Assembly (NCBI RefSeq): GCF_028453695.1
Contig: NC_135775.1
Span: 806,001-870,000 of the forward strand
Direction: 5' to 3'
DNA from: Augochlora pura
Taxonomy: Eukaryota; Arthropoda; Insecta; Hymenoptera; Halictidae
DNA: 64,000 nt
Shown here: positions 23,501 to 35,354 of the stretch, piece after piece
Numbering within the stretch: position 1 is the stretch's first letter
Layout: the number at the start of each line of letters is the position of its first letter
Notes under the pieces: model-generated
The model's database searches: none
Told to the model about the DNA's origin: nothing
Seen by the model: the letters and a program-made list of their open reading frames with translations, nothing else
Made by a program: the position numbers and the translations under genes

Positions 23501-26500
23501 CGTATTCAACGGACGCCTTCTATTGAAAATCAAAGTCTCCGAACCGTGCTCATCAACGGCTATTCTAATCGGATCGCTATGCGAATCTTTCTGCCACGCG
23601 GTTGCAAAAGCTCTCCCGCTCTGAACGCTTCATTTCTTCGGCGACTGGGCGACCGATTCGTCTGAGCACCTTCGGCACACCTCTCTCTCTCTCTCTCTCT
23701 CTCTACTTCCACTTTCGGTATTAATTTAATTTATTTATATATACGGGTGAAACCCCGTTTTTCACAATACAGAACCAAATGCTAATATTCTCAGCATCGC
23801 CAGCCACGTGTCTTCTCAATTTTCGAGCTCCAATAACGTCGTCAATGTCCAAATTTCTACAACATCGTCAGATCTCGACTTACGAAAGGTTCCGTCGATT
23901 TTCGTAAATATTTCGGGAATCTTGGCAATTCCCAAGGAGCAGCCTCGAGCAATGGATATCCCCATTCCTCGAAAGCTAACAAGAGAGCCCCGTCTAATTA
24001 GGAGAAAATTGCCGAGGTTGTCCGCGGAGAGCGTATCGTCGACCTTTTCTCCTTTCAGCGAACAATGTTCCCCGACGGAACATAAAAAGGACGCGTAGGA
24101 CGTGAGTTATGGCTGCGGTGGCGCGTGTTTCACGCGAACACGCGCGTCCACGTTTCGATCCGACGTCGAAAGGTCAACGTGCCTAGGGACATATCACGTT
24201 GGGAAAAAAGCGCGCCGCGGGGTGGATCCCTTGAAATTTTCTGGCGAAAATGGAAGGCGAACGAGGCCTCTACCGGCAGCCTCGGGGCGGATTTGCTTTT
24301 GTTAGCTGGGTAGCCTTCGCGGAAACTGCTGCGAACACGGACGCTCTCGGGGGATTCGGTCTTCTCGAGGACCGGAGATCAGCCGGTCGCTTAGCCGCCG
24401 CAATAAGGAGAGGAATTTATTAAAGAGTCCCCGGGCGACCCCAATTTTCACCCTTGACGCGTTGTCGAATTAAGAAACGAACTCAGTGGACCACCTATTT
24501 TTCGAACGCGGAGCATCCGAACCGTAGACTCTATCTCCGAATAAAATTTATTAAAACTGTTACGAATAGATGGTGTCGGACGAACTCCAAACTTGGGTAA
24601 TTTCTAAATGAAAATGAACTGCGGCCGATAGAATTTCATTTCAGGCACCCTGATTGAAATGAAATATTGACTTTAAGAACGGAAGAGCGAAGTTTAGATT
24701 CGCCGTGAAACAAGCCGGTGATTTACGAGGACGGGTGCATGTTCCCGCGGCGATCGTAGCGTTGAAGAAGTAGTCTTCGTGATAAAACGAGTTAAAGAAT
24801 CGGCTAGATTCTTCGCCTTGAATCCCGGCGTGTATTTGCATAGATAAATAGGCTACGGAGATTGGCCGTACGAAATTTGCTCGGCGTTACGGATGAAGAG
24901 GATAAAATCTACTAAAAATAACGTCCTTAAAATCGGTAAAGATAACTTTAATCTTCATCAGACTGTGATATTCTAAAAATTCGCAGTCCAGCGATAAGGT
25001 TAGATTGGATCCCCGTATAGATGGAGTTCGAATCGAATTGCAGCGGATCTCGCGATGCATCTTATCGATGCAGATCGCGGCGGTCGGCGGATAAGGCCCG
25101 AATTGTAATCGAATCGCGCGACCAGAATCGTTCCGTGACGCCTTCGCCTCAATTAGAATCGATTAGCCGCACGAACGGATTGCTGTCTTTCCGTGTGCGG
25201 GACGACGTCTTCGCCCTGAGGATGCGCTAGGAATTTCGCGGCGGGCTGCTCGAACATGACCAGACAGGGGCCGAGAGTGAGAAAAAGTCGGCGACGAGGA
25301 AGGGGAAGAGGAATGAGGAACGACAGAGAATACCGTTTGTCGTTTTAAATCGCGCCACGTAACACGTTTTCGCGAAGGGTTTCCTCACGTGACCCACGAA
25401 ACATTTTACGTTAGACGGTGCACAATTCGTTTTTACGAGGCCTTTTTTCCAGCTGAATTTTAACGGGCTATAGATGGGACTCGGCCGAACCATTCACTCG
25501 CCGAATCAATTAACTCTCCATGCCGCATAAAGATTTTAATAATTTATTTATTAAACCATAATTTAATCGAAAAATGTGGTAGGACTTCGGCTCGTTTTAA
25601 AGTTTAAGGATGGTACCAGTCGGAGATGCTGCGAGCTGCACCGCCTCCAAAAATTATGGAACGGGTTCCGCAGACGATGCGGAGCTTTTGGTGAAAGCTC
25701 GATGAAATGACGAGGAAAATCGTACCGCACGATTCGAGAGGACGTTGCAAAGGGAAGGTTTTGATCTTGGATCTCTATTAGCACCGGCCACGGAAAATAA
25801 TTGTACAGTAATATTTAGGGACCTTCTAACTCACAACATTTCCTGAATAATAACTTGCTTTTTTTTGGCAGACTCATCCGAGGCGAATTCGGCCAGGCTG
25901 CGTTTCACCGGGAACGCGGAACTCGTAACACGAGGCCCGAGCCGAATCCGCGGCGTTCTTTTTTCTGTTCCGGTAACGCGACCGGCACGGTTTTCTCTTT
26001 TAACCGACGTGACGGCTACGGCCGCTCGTCACGATAGAAATCGCGCGCAGCTCGCGGCACGTATAATTGGAGGTAATGATACTGTGTTGTGCGTGCCCGC
26101 CGGTAATACCACCGGGGCCATAAACAAGGTTTGGGCCCGTTCGACAAACAGTACTTGTGAAAAAATCCCACCTCCCGCAACGCCGTGCAGACCAACCCAT
26201 ATATTTCCAACCCCGTCGCGACCTCAACATCGTACTTTGTTAGCGTCGTCTGTAATCAAAGGGTTAAAACATACGAATACGCATTCTCGAAGGAAACAGT
26301 TTATCATTAAAAGCGAAATTTACGAGTGGAGAGATTCGTGTAAACGTAGATTAGATGTACGCGGAGATAAAATAAAAAGTATTTGTACGCGATGCACAGT
26401 GTGCCAGCAGAAAAAGGTGAAATTCTGCTTGCAATTCTATTCTCGAATGGCCTGCGCGAGCCAAGTTACCCAGGTGTCTCCGTGAAACGTCCCCATTTTT

Positions 26501-28654
26501 ATCGACAAGTATGCACATCCGTAATCGCGTTTCCTGACGCTCGAGAAGAATGCGATTATCGATGCAGTGCACGGGGTAGGAGACCACTTCTTTCGGACTA
26601 CAACGATAAGAAAAACTCGCCGTGCACGTGAACGCCCGGGAATCGCCGTTACAGGCAATTTTTCATGGCTAGACAGCCATGATTTATCTCCTTACATGGA
26701 TAGATAAACGAGAAAAATAATCTCGTTCAACTAAATAATATAAAAATGATATTAACAGAAATTATTTACGTCTCCATCTATAAAATTCAATTAGAAATGT
26801 CTCGAAGCAATTTTCCACGCCGATCTCCGAAAATTTACGGTCGAGCTAGTGGCAGATATTTGTTTTAAACTCGACGAATTCGAAAGGCGTTATTAAGTCG
26901 GCAGAGTTCGAACAGGGAATTTCGTTGCGCGCTCGATGAAGGACTCTGGTGCAACGCGGTGCAGGCTAGAATTTTGCAGCGCGCATGCAACGAGTTTATC
27001 CCGGCTGACTGCGTTATCGTCTAGGACATCGGTTTTAATTGGTCGCGTTGCAAAATTCAGGAAAGTATCTTCGGCGAGGAGAAAAAGCAGGCCAGTAGTC
27101 TGGACTGACGTGGTTGCTTCAATTTGCCCCGTCGGGTTCCCAAAGCAGGTCGCTGCTGACCACGACAAGGGTTGAACTGATTTATCCGAGGGTGAATTAA
27201 TTCACTCAGCTGTGTCAAACTTGCCAAGAGAAAGTCTTGTGCAACGTGCCTGTCAACGAAGTTTCAGCTCCGCGAAGTTCCAACTAGATCGAACTGTATT
27301 TCAATTTTATTTAATTTTAACCCACGGAGAAGATTGCTGTACGCATTAATTAATTTTAACAATTGCATGAATTTTCAAAAAGACAACCCTCGACCGACGA
27401 ACGTCGCGTTAAAAAGTCCTGATTCACGGGCGTATTGTACCGCAAACTGTTCAGGGTCGTGCTACATCTCGTGTTTGTATACAAACACGTGTCAGCTCGG
27501 TCAATCCTAATTGTCCGGACGTGTTTTTAAAACTCAAACTCCACCGCGAACCGTTGGTCTCTGTTTTACGAGGGAGTCGAACGTACGAACGGTGGCCGCG
27601 ACATCATTCGGACGATGGCGAGTGAAAATTCGTGACAGGACCGTTGCGTCGGCGTTGTTTTCTCTAACGTTTCGGAAAACTGTTAGAAGAAACCCATGTG
27701 CCGAGACGGAAATAGAACGCGTAAAAATACGCGATGCTTTCGCTCGGGGACGTCGAATGCAGGGAACCGGATGTTCGCCGTCAGGCTTTTCCATCGCAGC
27801 GGCCGAATTATCGAATCGCGGGACAACAACGGACCCTGTCCTTTGAAAATCTCCAAGATGGACAAAAGTGAAAAATTTCTTCGGCAAAAAAAATACGCGC
27901 TGCAGTGTTCTTTGTTGTAACAATTGTTTAATTATCAGAAAATGAAATCAACCGGGTATAGCCGCTTCGACGGGAGCATTGTACGTGGAAGTGATTCCAG
28001 GTGAAAATGAAGGTTGAAAAACTGATCTAACCGAAACGGTCCATCCAGCCAGCTGAGAGGAAAAAGGATGATGCTTGTCAGCCTGGCAGACGACGTGCTG
28101 TCCGCGTGCTCGACGAACGCACCGAAATCAATGGAATTAATCAGATTTTTTGACAGTACTCACCAGCATACGAAAGCGCGAACAGCTTTTGTCGAACCGG
28201 CGAACGAGTAAAACATCACTATCAATGATTCGCTTTAATTTAGAGCGGGATAAGGAGAAAACTCGCGACGAACCGCAGCCATACCGTATGGCAGCACGAC
28301 GAAGACTGCCTCTATCAACCGAAAGACGAACTAAACTGAGTACATGCTCGAACAAAAGTTCTGACCTTGCGTTGGATATCGTAGCCCCGCCTTTTATTGT
28401 CTGTACTATGCTGAGCGGCTTGCGCGATGAAAGCCCCGCGGTACCTAATTTATTGCTGATATCATAAAACCATTTATTCCGTCACTTACACGCTATTCAC
28501 TCGTTTCAAATGCCTATACTGTAATACTTATTTTTCTATTTGATAAAACAGCCGTGAGGATTTTCAGAAACCAGTCGATTTAAGAATGCTGTACATTAAT
28601 ATATTTTTTAACATACATTATAGATAATTATATATATAATCAGTCAAACAGAAG
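20561..28654. other. Gene-poor spacer
   Basis: The start (20.56-21.2 kb) is AT-rich; the rest is mostly CpG-rich. It holds an imperfect palindrome at 22471-22498, a hairpin at 22526-22569, a 9-bp tandem repeat at 23165-23208, a CT microsatellite near 23681-23704 and a perfect hairpin at 26663-26682. Open frames are short, on both strands, and have no family similarity. I see no promoter or RNA gene that can be defended. Confidence 0.5.
23165..23208 (+). repeat. 9-bp tandem repeat
   Basis: The unit GGACTCGCA is repeated about four times with one variant unit at the left. Because nine is a multiple of three, it reads as Gly-Leu-Ala repeats in one frame, but the surrounding frame is not a gene. 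Confidence 0.85.
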
Positions 28655-30503
28655 TTACTTTATCCTTTTTGCATACTTGTCTTCCAGGTCGTGCAATTTT
28701 GTATCCAGTTCTGCCATGGAGTAGGTCTAAAATTGATTGATTTCGTTGGAATTATTGTGAATTGAATTCGACTTCTTACCAAAAGCGTACTCACCCTTTT
28801 TCTGACTGGCTTAAAGGTTCCTTTGAGACTGTTGATATCTTCTGCCTTCTGCAAGTAAACGATATTTAAAGAATAAATATTTTCAAATGAAGGGAAACTT
28901 TGTAGAGGGTGTAATCTCTAAAATAATGTACAAATTTTAAGTTTTAAGATTAAACAAATTTTCGGATCGAAAGTATTACCCAGAAATCTTTGTATTCGGG
29001 AGAAATGCTTTCTAGGTACAATATCCGATCCTCGATATGCTTTAGCCTTTCGTACACATTCTTCGGTACAGGTCGATTTACACCAAGTATTCTTTCAGTG
29101 GTTGATATTCTATCGTTCAGCACAGATGAAAAATTATTGTTCATTTGACACATTCCTGAGGCACTGGCCTTCCGTAAAATAGACTGGTCAACTGTTTGTG
29201 GTCCCCATGTGTTAAGTACTCTATGCACTGAACCAACATTTCAAGTCGTTAATGTTCATAAATCGATACGCAAATATTTTTACTTACCTTTGACATGGCT
29301 TTTGGAATCCTTTCTTCTGATAAGAATCGCGTCTACTCTAGCACAAGAGTCCTCGTTTTCCTCGTCTTTATCTCTACACACAAACATAATGATTTTATCC
29401 ATTTTTTTTAAGTATAACTACTTTCTTAATATACAGTTTACATACTCTACATTTTCGACGATTTCAGCTATAGTGATGAACGAACCTGTGGTAACAGAAT
29501 TCTTGCACATTCACCATATTTACTTGCTGCCGTTTTCTTTCAATGAATGACGCTATTCGATGGTTCAATTCCTCGTTCGTTGCACGAATCTGCACGAGAT
29601 TTGGGTCTATTTCGATATTAGCTTCCTCCTCCTCGTCTTCATCTTCTTGTACATCAACGCTTTCTATCACAGTTTCTTCAACCTCATTTAATACTGCGAT
29701 CGCATCTTCTGATACTTGAAAATGTCTTGCACCAGGTGCTGGTAAAAATGAATTAAATTACGATTTATCGTGGTAAAACAAAAGAAAGTGTTAGTACAAA
29801 ACGGGTAAATGGTAATAAAGTTATAAATGTCTTGTCAACGATTTATTAAAATTTATATAATCTCATTATATAGAATTTGTAAGTACTATTAAAAATATTC
29901 AACTACATAAATACATTATTTCAGTGTAACAGGGATTAAAATTTCCAACTTTAAATAACAAGGAAAAGTACTATTTACTGTTAGACCAGGCACATTCCTG
30001 ATTCTCCTTCCACTGACTCTCATTTGTGTTGTACACTTCTTTTTTCCAAATTGGTACTGAAGCTTTCAATGTGTTAATAGCATATTCTACGGCTCTTAGC
30101 GATTCCTCTCTGTGGAGAGATGAAATTGCAATTACCACGCTTGCTTTTGATACTGATACCTCTCCTAATCGATGGTATATCACAATATGGTGAACATTCC
30201 ACTGGGAACGAATTTTCGTGCAAATACCTTTCATTTCTTTTAGTGCCATTGGTTCGTAGGCTTCATATTCTAATTTTAAAACCTGCAAAAGTGCACACAC
30301 ATGCATAGATTAGTGGCGATACCATCGTAATGTTCTCCCACCTGTTGTTCCTCTATTTATACCTTTTTATTCTCAAAATTGTCCCGTGTAATGCCAATAA
30401 AATTAGATATGGCTCCACAGTTTGGAGATACTGCCAAATTAATTATTTCTGCAACATTTAGCTCCTCCTGTTGCAACTTGACAATATCGCTTGGCACACC
30501 CAT
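28655..30503 (-). CDS. MOCS2B: MOCS2B (MoaE-like) fused to an MBIP-like C-terminal half, 385 aa
   Basis: Seven coding segments join in phase: 30503-30363, 30282-29979, 29738-29486, 29373-29288, 29227-28980, 28848-28795 and 28726-28655. Residues 1 to about 140 are the catalytic large subunit of molybdopterin synthase: GAISNFIGITRDNF opens the fold and SLHREESLRAVEYAINTLKA with VPIWKKEVY gives the His-Arg and lysine motifs of the active site. This subunit turns precursor Z (cPMP) into molybdopterin with sulfur from MOCS2A. Residues about 150-200 are acidic. The rest matches MBIP, the MAP3K12-binding protein: FIERKRQQ, DSCARVDAI, SKSHVKVHRVLNTWGPQT, ILYLESISPEY and TYSMAELDTKLHDLEDK. In Drosophila the equivalent long protein is a subunit of the ATAC histone acetyltransferase complex. 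The start ATG follows the MOCS2A stop by two bases, so translation probably uses leaky scanning or re-initiation on a shared mRNA. Confidence 0.95.
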
Positions 30504-30505
30504 TT

Positions 30506-30839
30506 TTAACCTGGGAAAGTCAACGGTATTCGTAAATATTTTTATGTACTATATAAATTTTTTATTAAATTTATAAAAACTATAAAACAAACCTCCACTA
30601 AGCGGCGGTATGACAGCGATTTCGTCCTTTTCGTTCAACGTTAAAATTGCATCCGCAGGTACAAATTCTTCGTTCACTGCCAAAATGAAAGTGTCACGTA
30701 TACTGTCTAACTTGAAGCGCTCTATTATTTTATCCACTAAATCGTTATACGATAACGTTTGCGGAAGAGTGATCCTACATTCTGTTTTACCCGTTAGTTC
30801 CCTTGCCTTGGCAAAAAATAGAATCTTCATTTGAAGCAT
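30506..30839 (-). CDS. MOCS2A: MOCS2A, molybdopterin synthase sulfur-carrier subunit, 83 aa
   Basis: Two exons: 30839-30593 and 30510-30506. The 83-residue product is a MoaD-like ubiquitin fold (MKILFFAKARELTGK at the start, DEIAVIPPLSGG at the end). The terminal Gly-Gly becomes a thiocarboxylate that donates sulfur to MOCS2B. The last glycine codon and the stop are created by splicing: exon 1 ends AGT-GGA-G and exon 2 begins GT-TAA after the acceptor CTTTCCCAG. Unspliced RNA would read on past Gly-Gly into intron. The ATG at 30839 (MLQMK) is preferred; a second in-frame ATG three codons later (30830) is equally possible. The length fits the family. The next cistron begins two bases after the stop. 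Confidence 0.95.
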
Positions 30840-32065
30840 TCTAAGCTTCACTGTTATCAAGACTGGAGCATTGTGTATAAGATTCACGATTATGAAGACT
30901 TTCGTTACATAATTACGTTATTAACCGATGATAGCGTACTTTATCGAAAATACGAAACATGGTTATGTTCGGTTATGTTTTTCACGATTGACTCGGTTAG
31001 TCAAAACAAGATCTAAATGGATCAAAGCAAACACTTTGTATTTATCTGATCGAAAAATACAGAACAATATTACACGATGTACACATAAACGCAACTACCA
31101 TCAAATAGTTCCTACGCATGACATACATCTATAATTAATTTTTTTATCGAGACATTTAATACGTGAACCGTATGTATATAGGATATGTAAATTATTCATG
31201 TTTACACAAGTGGGGTGTAAAATAATCGGACACTAAATTGTAAGTAGAGAAACGAAAGATTCTTTATTGATGTTACATTATCTTTTACACGTGCTTTTGC
31301 GCGTGTACGGGAGATAATAAGATTGATGCGAGAAATAGGTTCCCCGAAAAGCTGATAGATACTATATACGTAGATCGACTTGGAGTACCTTGTGTGATAT
31401 TAAGGTCAAACGGGAAATGGGGTCAACGTAGCAAGGAATCGTACTGTTCCGCTTGCATAATATTCGATGTGCGAAAACTAATGTATTTCTTGGAATGCCT
31501 CGAAGAATTAATAACCGATCGAATATGTCACAACATGTTACCCAGAAGATCGTTTATTCGTGTTTGGAAAAAATATGCACTCGTACGATACACATAAACA
31601 TATATCATACTGTTGTACGACACAATAACGTCGTTCGCTTATCTGCCAGCTAACATGCATGGAAATCTAATCTGTACGAAATTAGAGGTGAGAAACTCCG
31701 AGTGACCCACGATTTTATGATCAACGTTGCACTAGGCGGCAAGCAGTGTGTCGATGTGTCAGTATGCAACGGCCTTGGAGAAGCATTTAAATGTATGCAT
31801 CGTGCGTGCAGCACAATATGCGCTCACGCTTAAGTATAGATGGACAGCCTGCTAACCCGGAGTCTAAAAGAGTGCAAGGGATCTAGCTCGTTCACTCGAG
31901 TCAGTGTGGGACAAGGACAACACACGTTAAAGGAACTTATATTCCTTTAGCGGTTAGGTAACGCTCCTGAGAACCGTCTATGTATCACAATCGGAAATCA
32001 CACGATAAACCGGTTAGGAACTGTTCTGTCTACGGACACATGAATATATGTATACACACACACAC

Positions 32066-32067
<2 letters not shown>

Positions 32068-32119
<52 letters not shown>
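32068..32119. repeat. (TA)n microsatellite
   Basis: About 26 uninterrupted TA units preceded by a short CA run. Confidence 0.95.
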
Positions 32120-32121
<2 letters not shown>

Positions 32122-33111
32122 TGAACACAACATATATGTATATGTATGTATATTTATTTAGAGGCTACCTCATCCGAGTGCTGGACAGGTGACGCAATAA
32201 GGGAACAGAATTCCAAGATCGTTACTCAATCGCCGGCCAGCAGTCCCAAAAGACCGAGTGTCTCGGAGAATTTTGAGTTTGCGCTTTCAAACGGATGAAT
32301 TAGCTGGACAGAGTGGAGGGAAAAATGACTTTCGGAAAGGAAGGAATGCAGCGGATAAAAGTTTCGAAGCGTGCAGAAGTTCAGAACGAGCGTGATCGGC
32401 GTCGAAACACGGTGCACGTCATACGGAAAAGAAGTGCAATCGAGCGAGGTCGTGCGGTGATTATATACCAAGCAACACCGCTAGCTCCCGTCGCTCGAAA
32501 AATTCATGACAGCACAGCATACGTGTTACATGCACCTACACCAATGGATCCGGAGAGACAACCGTGAGATTCCGTACACACGGACGAACAGCGTCGAGCC
32601 TCGGTGCGTGCGTTTGCGCCTTCAGTTCGAACAAACACGAGGGCCTGAACGGGAAGTGATCACGGGATGGACAAATTGGTTCGTGCAGGTGAGACGAAGA
32701 TCCCTGAAAACGGCGACGCGCACGCACGTGTGTCGAGACGTGTCCGTTCCTCGGTCTCTCTCCCTCGTTGTATTATCGGGCGAACCGTTTAGTAGCACTC
32801 AGGGAGCCACCTCGTGGCTCAAAGACAACCTTTTGATAGGGAAGAGCCCGCGCGAATTCACGAATTGTCGCTGTTGTCGGCTTTCGACGACGACGAGAGA
32901 CGTTGCACACACGGGCGGCACAAGTAACAGCATTGCGACACACGACTGTTGACTAAACGCTTCTCTGTGTATGCATACGACACGTCGCAGGGATTTTCTA
33001 CGACTATTTGTAATGCGAAATACAACTTTTTCTTTCTTAACTCTCATACTCGCTTACTCATTCTCGATTTTACTCGCTCTCTTTCTCTTCCTCTCTCGCA
33101 TACGCATACTA

Positions 33112-33148
<37 letters not shown>

Positions 33149-34839
33149 GCGCAATTACGTATCGTCTGACGCTGCTGCAACTTCGGACTTTACACCGTTC
33201 GATAGTGGATCGGTCGCAAGTTTTAGAAGAAAAACCGACGACAGTGTATTTTTGGAAAGTAGATTCCCGTGATTTCGTAATTCAGAGTTTCCCCGGTTTA
33301 CACCTGTAACACACGTGTAACGGCGTTTGTAATCGATATTAGAAAACAATAGCCGCCAGTTTACCGACCACCACTGGCATCATTTCTGCTCGTTGCGGAA
33401 AATAATAACGTCTATTGTGCTGTAACAGAGGCATAACTCGATCGCGAGCGCCGATAACGCGGTAATTATTGCCGATGTTCGTAGTACGCGCACGCGCGCG
33501 CGTGTTCACTCGATTTTTAACCTTGCAGAGGAAAAACCAATTGAAAACGATCCATCGAGTTTCTCGGGCAGTCGATACACAGCGTTTCGAGTGGGCCGAG
33601 TAGCGGATCGATTTGTCGGAAAGATTTGTATTTATAAACGGCCGAATCATTGCTAATTATCTACGCTGCTACTACCACCTCAGATAAAGACTTTTAAAAA
33701 TACTCCTTTGGTCGTAATTCGACGCTGAAATATTCATCACGGCCGGCCATGAAAAGTTTCAAAGAAAAATGACCGTGTCCCTTCGTCCCCTCTACGACCG
33801 TTGCTAGATAAGGAACCCCTGGTATCTCATAATTTACGGCTAGCCGATATTTTTCGACCAATGTCCACGTTAATTTCGAAGATATAGCCTGTACTGTTCT
33901 TGCGAACGGAACTTCGTCAGAACAGTAGACAATTACTCATCTATGCGAGAGTAGCAAACGGACAACAGCGCGGTTCGAGTTGCCGTGCATAACACGCAGT
34001 CATAGGGGCCGATAAAAACCGATCGACAGGCAACGAGCCCGATAACCGTGTGTCCCCTATTGTTCGAAAATTCAAGTTCTATCGCCAGAAAATCAAAAAC
34101 GTTCTCTCTCCCTTGCCCGCTTACACACACACACACACACACATACACACGAAACCATGATGTCATACCGCAGTGCGCACCAACGGCAACGAGATTAACG
34201 TCCTTGGCGAGGAAAATAGTTTTTACAGCGTAGACATGGTTTTGTAGAAATACCGTTGGACCGATCAACAAACCGAGACGCTTCGAACATGCCCGTTCTT
34301 TTCCGGAGGAAAATGCGTGAATTGTTTATGCGCAGTACGACAGGGTAATTCGCGGGCGCAACCGTGTAGACAGTTTAGCGGGCGAAATCAATCGATGGAG
34401 TAGTAATTCATCGATCCAACGTTCTTTTCGCGTGCAACGAAAATCCGTCGGACGTAACGCGATCGGTCGGAATCGTCCGATAGCGGGACACGCGCGCATC
34501 TATCGGCTGTTGGGCAAGCTTACGAAAGCATCGGGGCAATACCAATAAATTATATAATATGGAATATCGGATTCTCGATCGCTCGATAATGGACGAGAAA
34601 AACGGGATCGTTGTTGGATCGATATCGGGAACGATCGCGATGCATCCGTCCGGTCGGTCGGATCCGGCGAACGTGAACGGTCAGGTTCGAGCGTGAAGAA
34701 ACCGAGAAAAATCCGGATGGAAAATGGGAATCGATGCGTGCGTCGAGTGCCAAGGTAAGACGCCCCTGGTGCAGGTCGAACGTTACGTCCCTGGTGCACG
34801 GAGCCCGCGAGGGCTGGTGGGAAAAGGAGAGGTGGGCTG

Positions 34840-35354
34840 GCGATCGGGACCAATAGAGGCGCGAGCGAGACGGAGCGAGCCGGAGCGGGAGCGGGACGGA
34901 GCGAGCGCGCGCGAGAGAGGAACGCGAGGGCCGCGGGCCGAGGCAGCAGCGCACACCATCGAGTATCAACCAGCTGGTTGGCAAGGGAGCCGCGAGCAGT
35001 CGCCGTCGCCAGTGAGACGCGGCACCCCGCGAGAGACAGCGTCCGTCGTTTGTTCGTCCGTACGTACGTACGTACGTCCGTGGTCTCCCTTCCTTCCGCC
35101 TGAAACTAGCAATCGTGGTCGTGCGTACGTTCGTCCGTTCGTTCGGTCCGTGAGTGGTGCGTCTCCTCCGCCTTGCCTCTGTTTCTTCGGACGACACTTG
35201 CCCCCGGTCGCGGCCATCGTCTCTCACTGTGGTGTCGACCGAGTACTATATACATACGTCTCTGTCGCCGTCTCCTTCTACCCGTCTCTCTCTTTCATTC
35301 TCTCTCCCCCGTTTCACTCTCTTGCTGTGTGTGTGCGCGAACGAACGAGCCAAG
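34840..35354 (+). promoter_or_regulatory. CpG-rich promoter or leader region of pasilla
   Basis: The segment is dense in CpG, with repeated GAGCGAG/GCGAGAG words, followed by four-base-phased CGTA/CGTC repeats at about 35057-35160 and then CT-rich sequence running to the start codon. The context before the ATG is CCAAG, a good insect initiation site. No TATA box is evident, so initiation is probably dispersed. The exact transcription start cannot be read from sequence. Confidence 0.45.

Larger units (their letters stand above)
30840..35354. other. Divergent spacer between MOCS2 and pasilla
   Basis: The left end must hold the MOCS2 promoter; the right end holds the pasilla promoter and 5' UTR. 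Between them are an imperfect inverted repeat near 31217-31283, a long TA microsatellite (32068-32119), CT and CA microsatellites (near 33115-33138 and 34121-34144) and CpG-rich DNA from about 34.4 kb. Long frames at 34724-35809 (+) and 34550-35227 (-) are simple-sequence artefacts. No other gene is supported. Confidence 0.55.

Noticed and set aside
34550..35227. 225-codon open frame on the minus strand
   Set aside because: Mirror image of the same CpG-rich leader; composition is almost all Arg, Ser, Pro and Thr.
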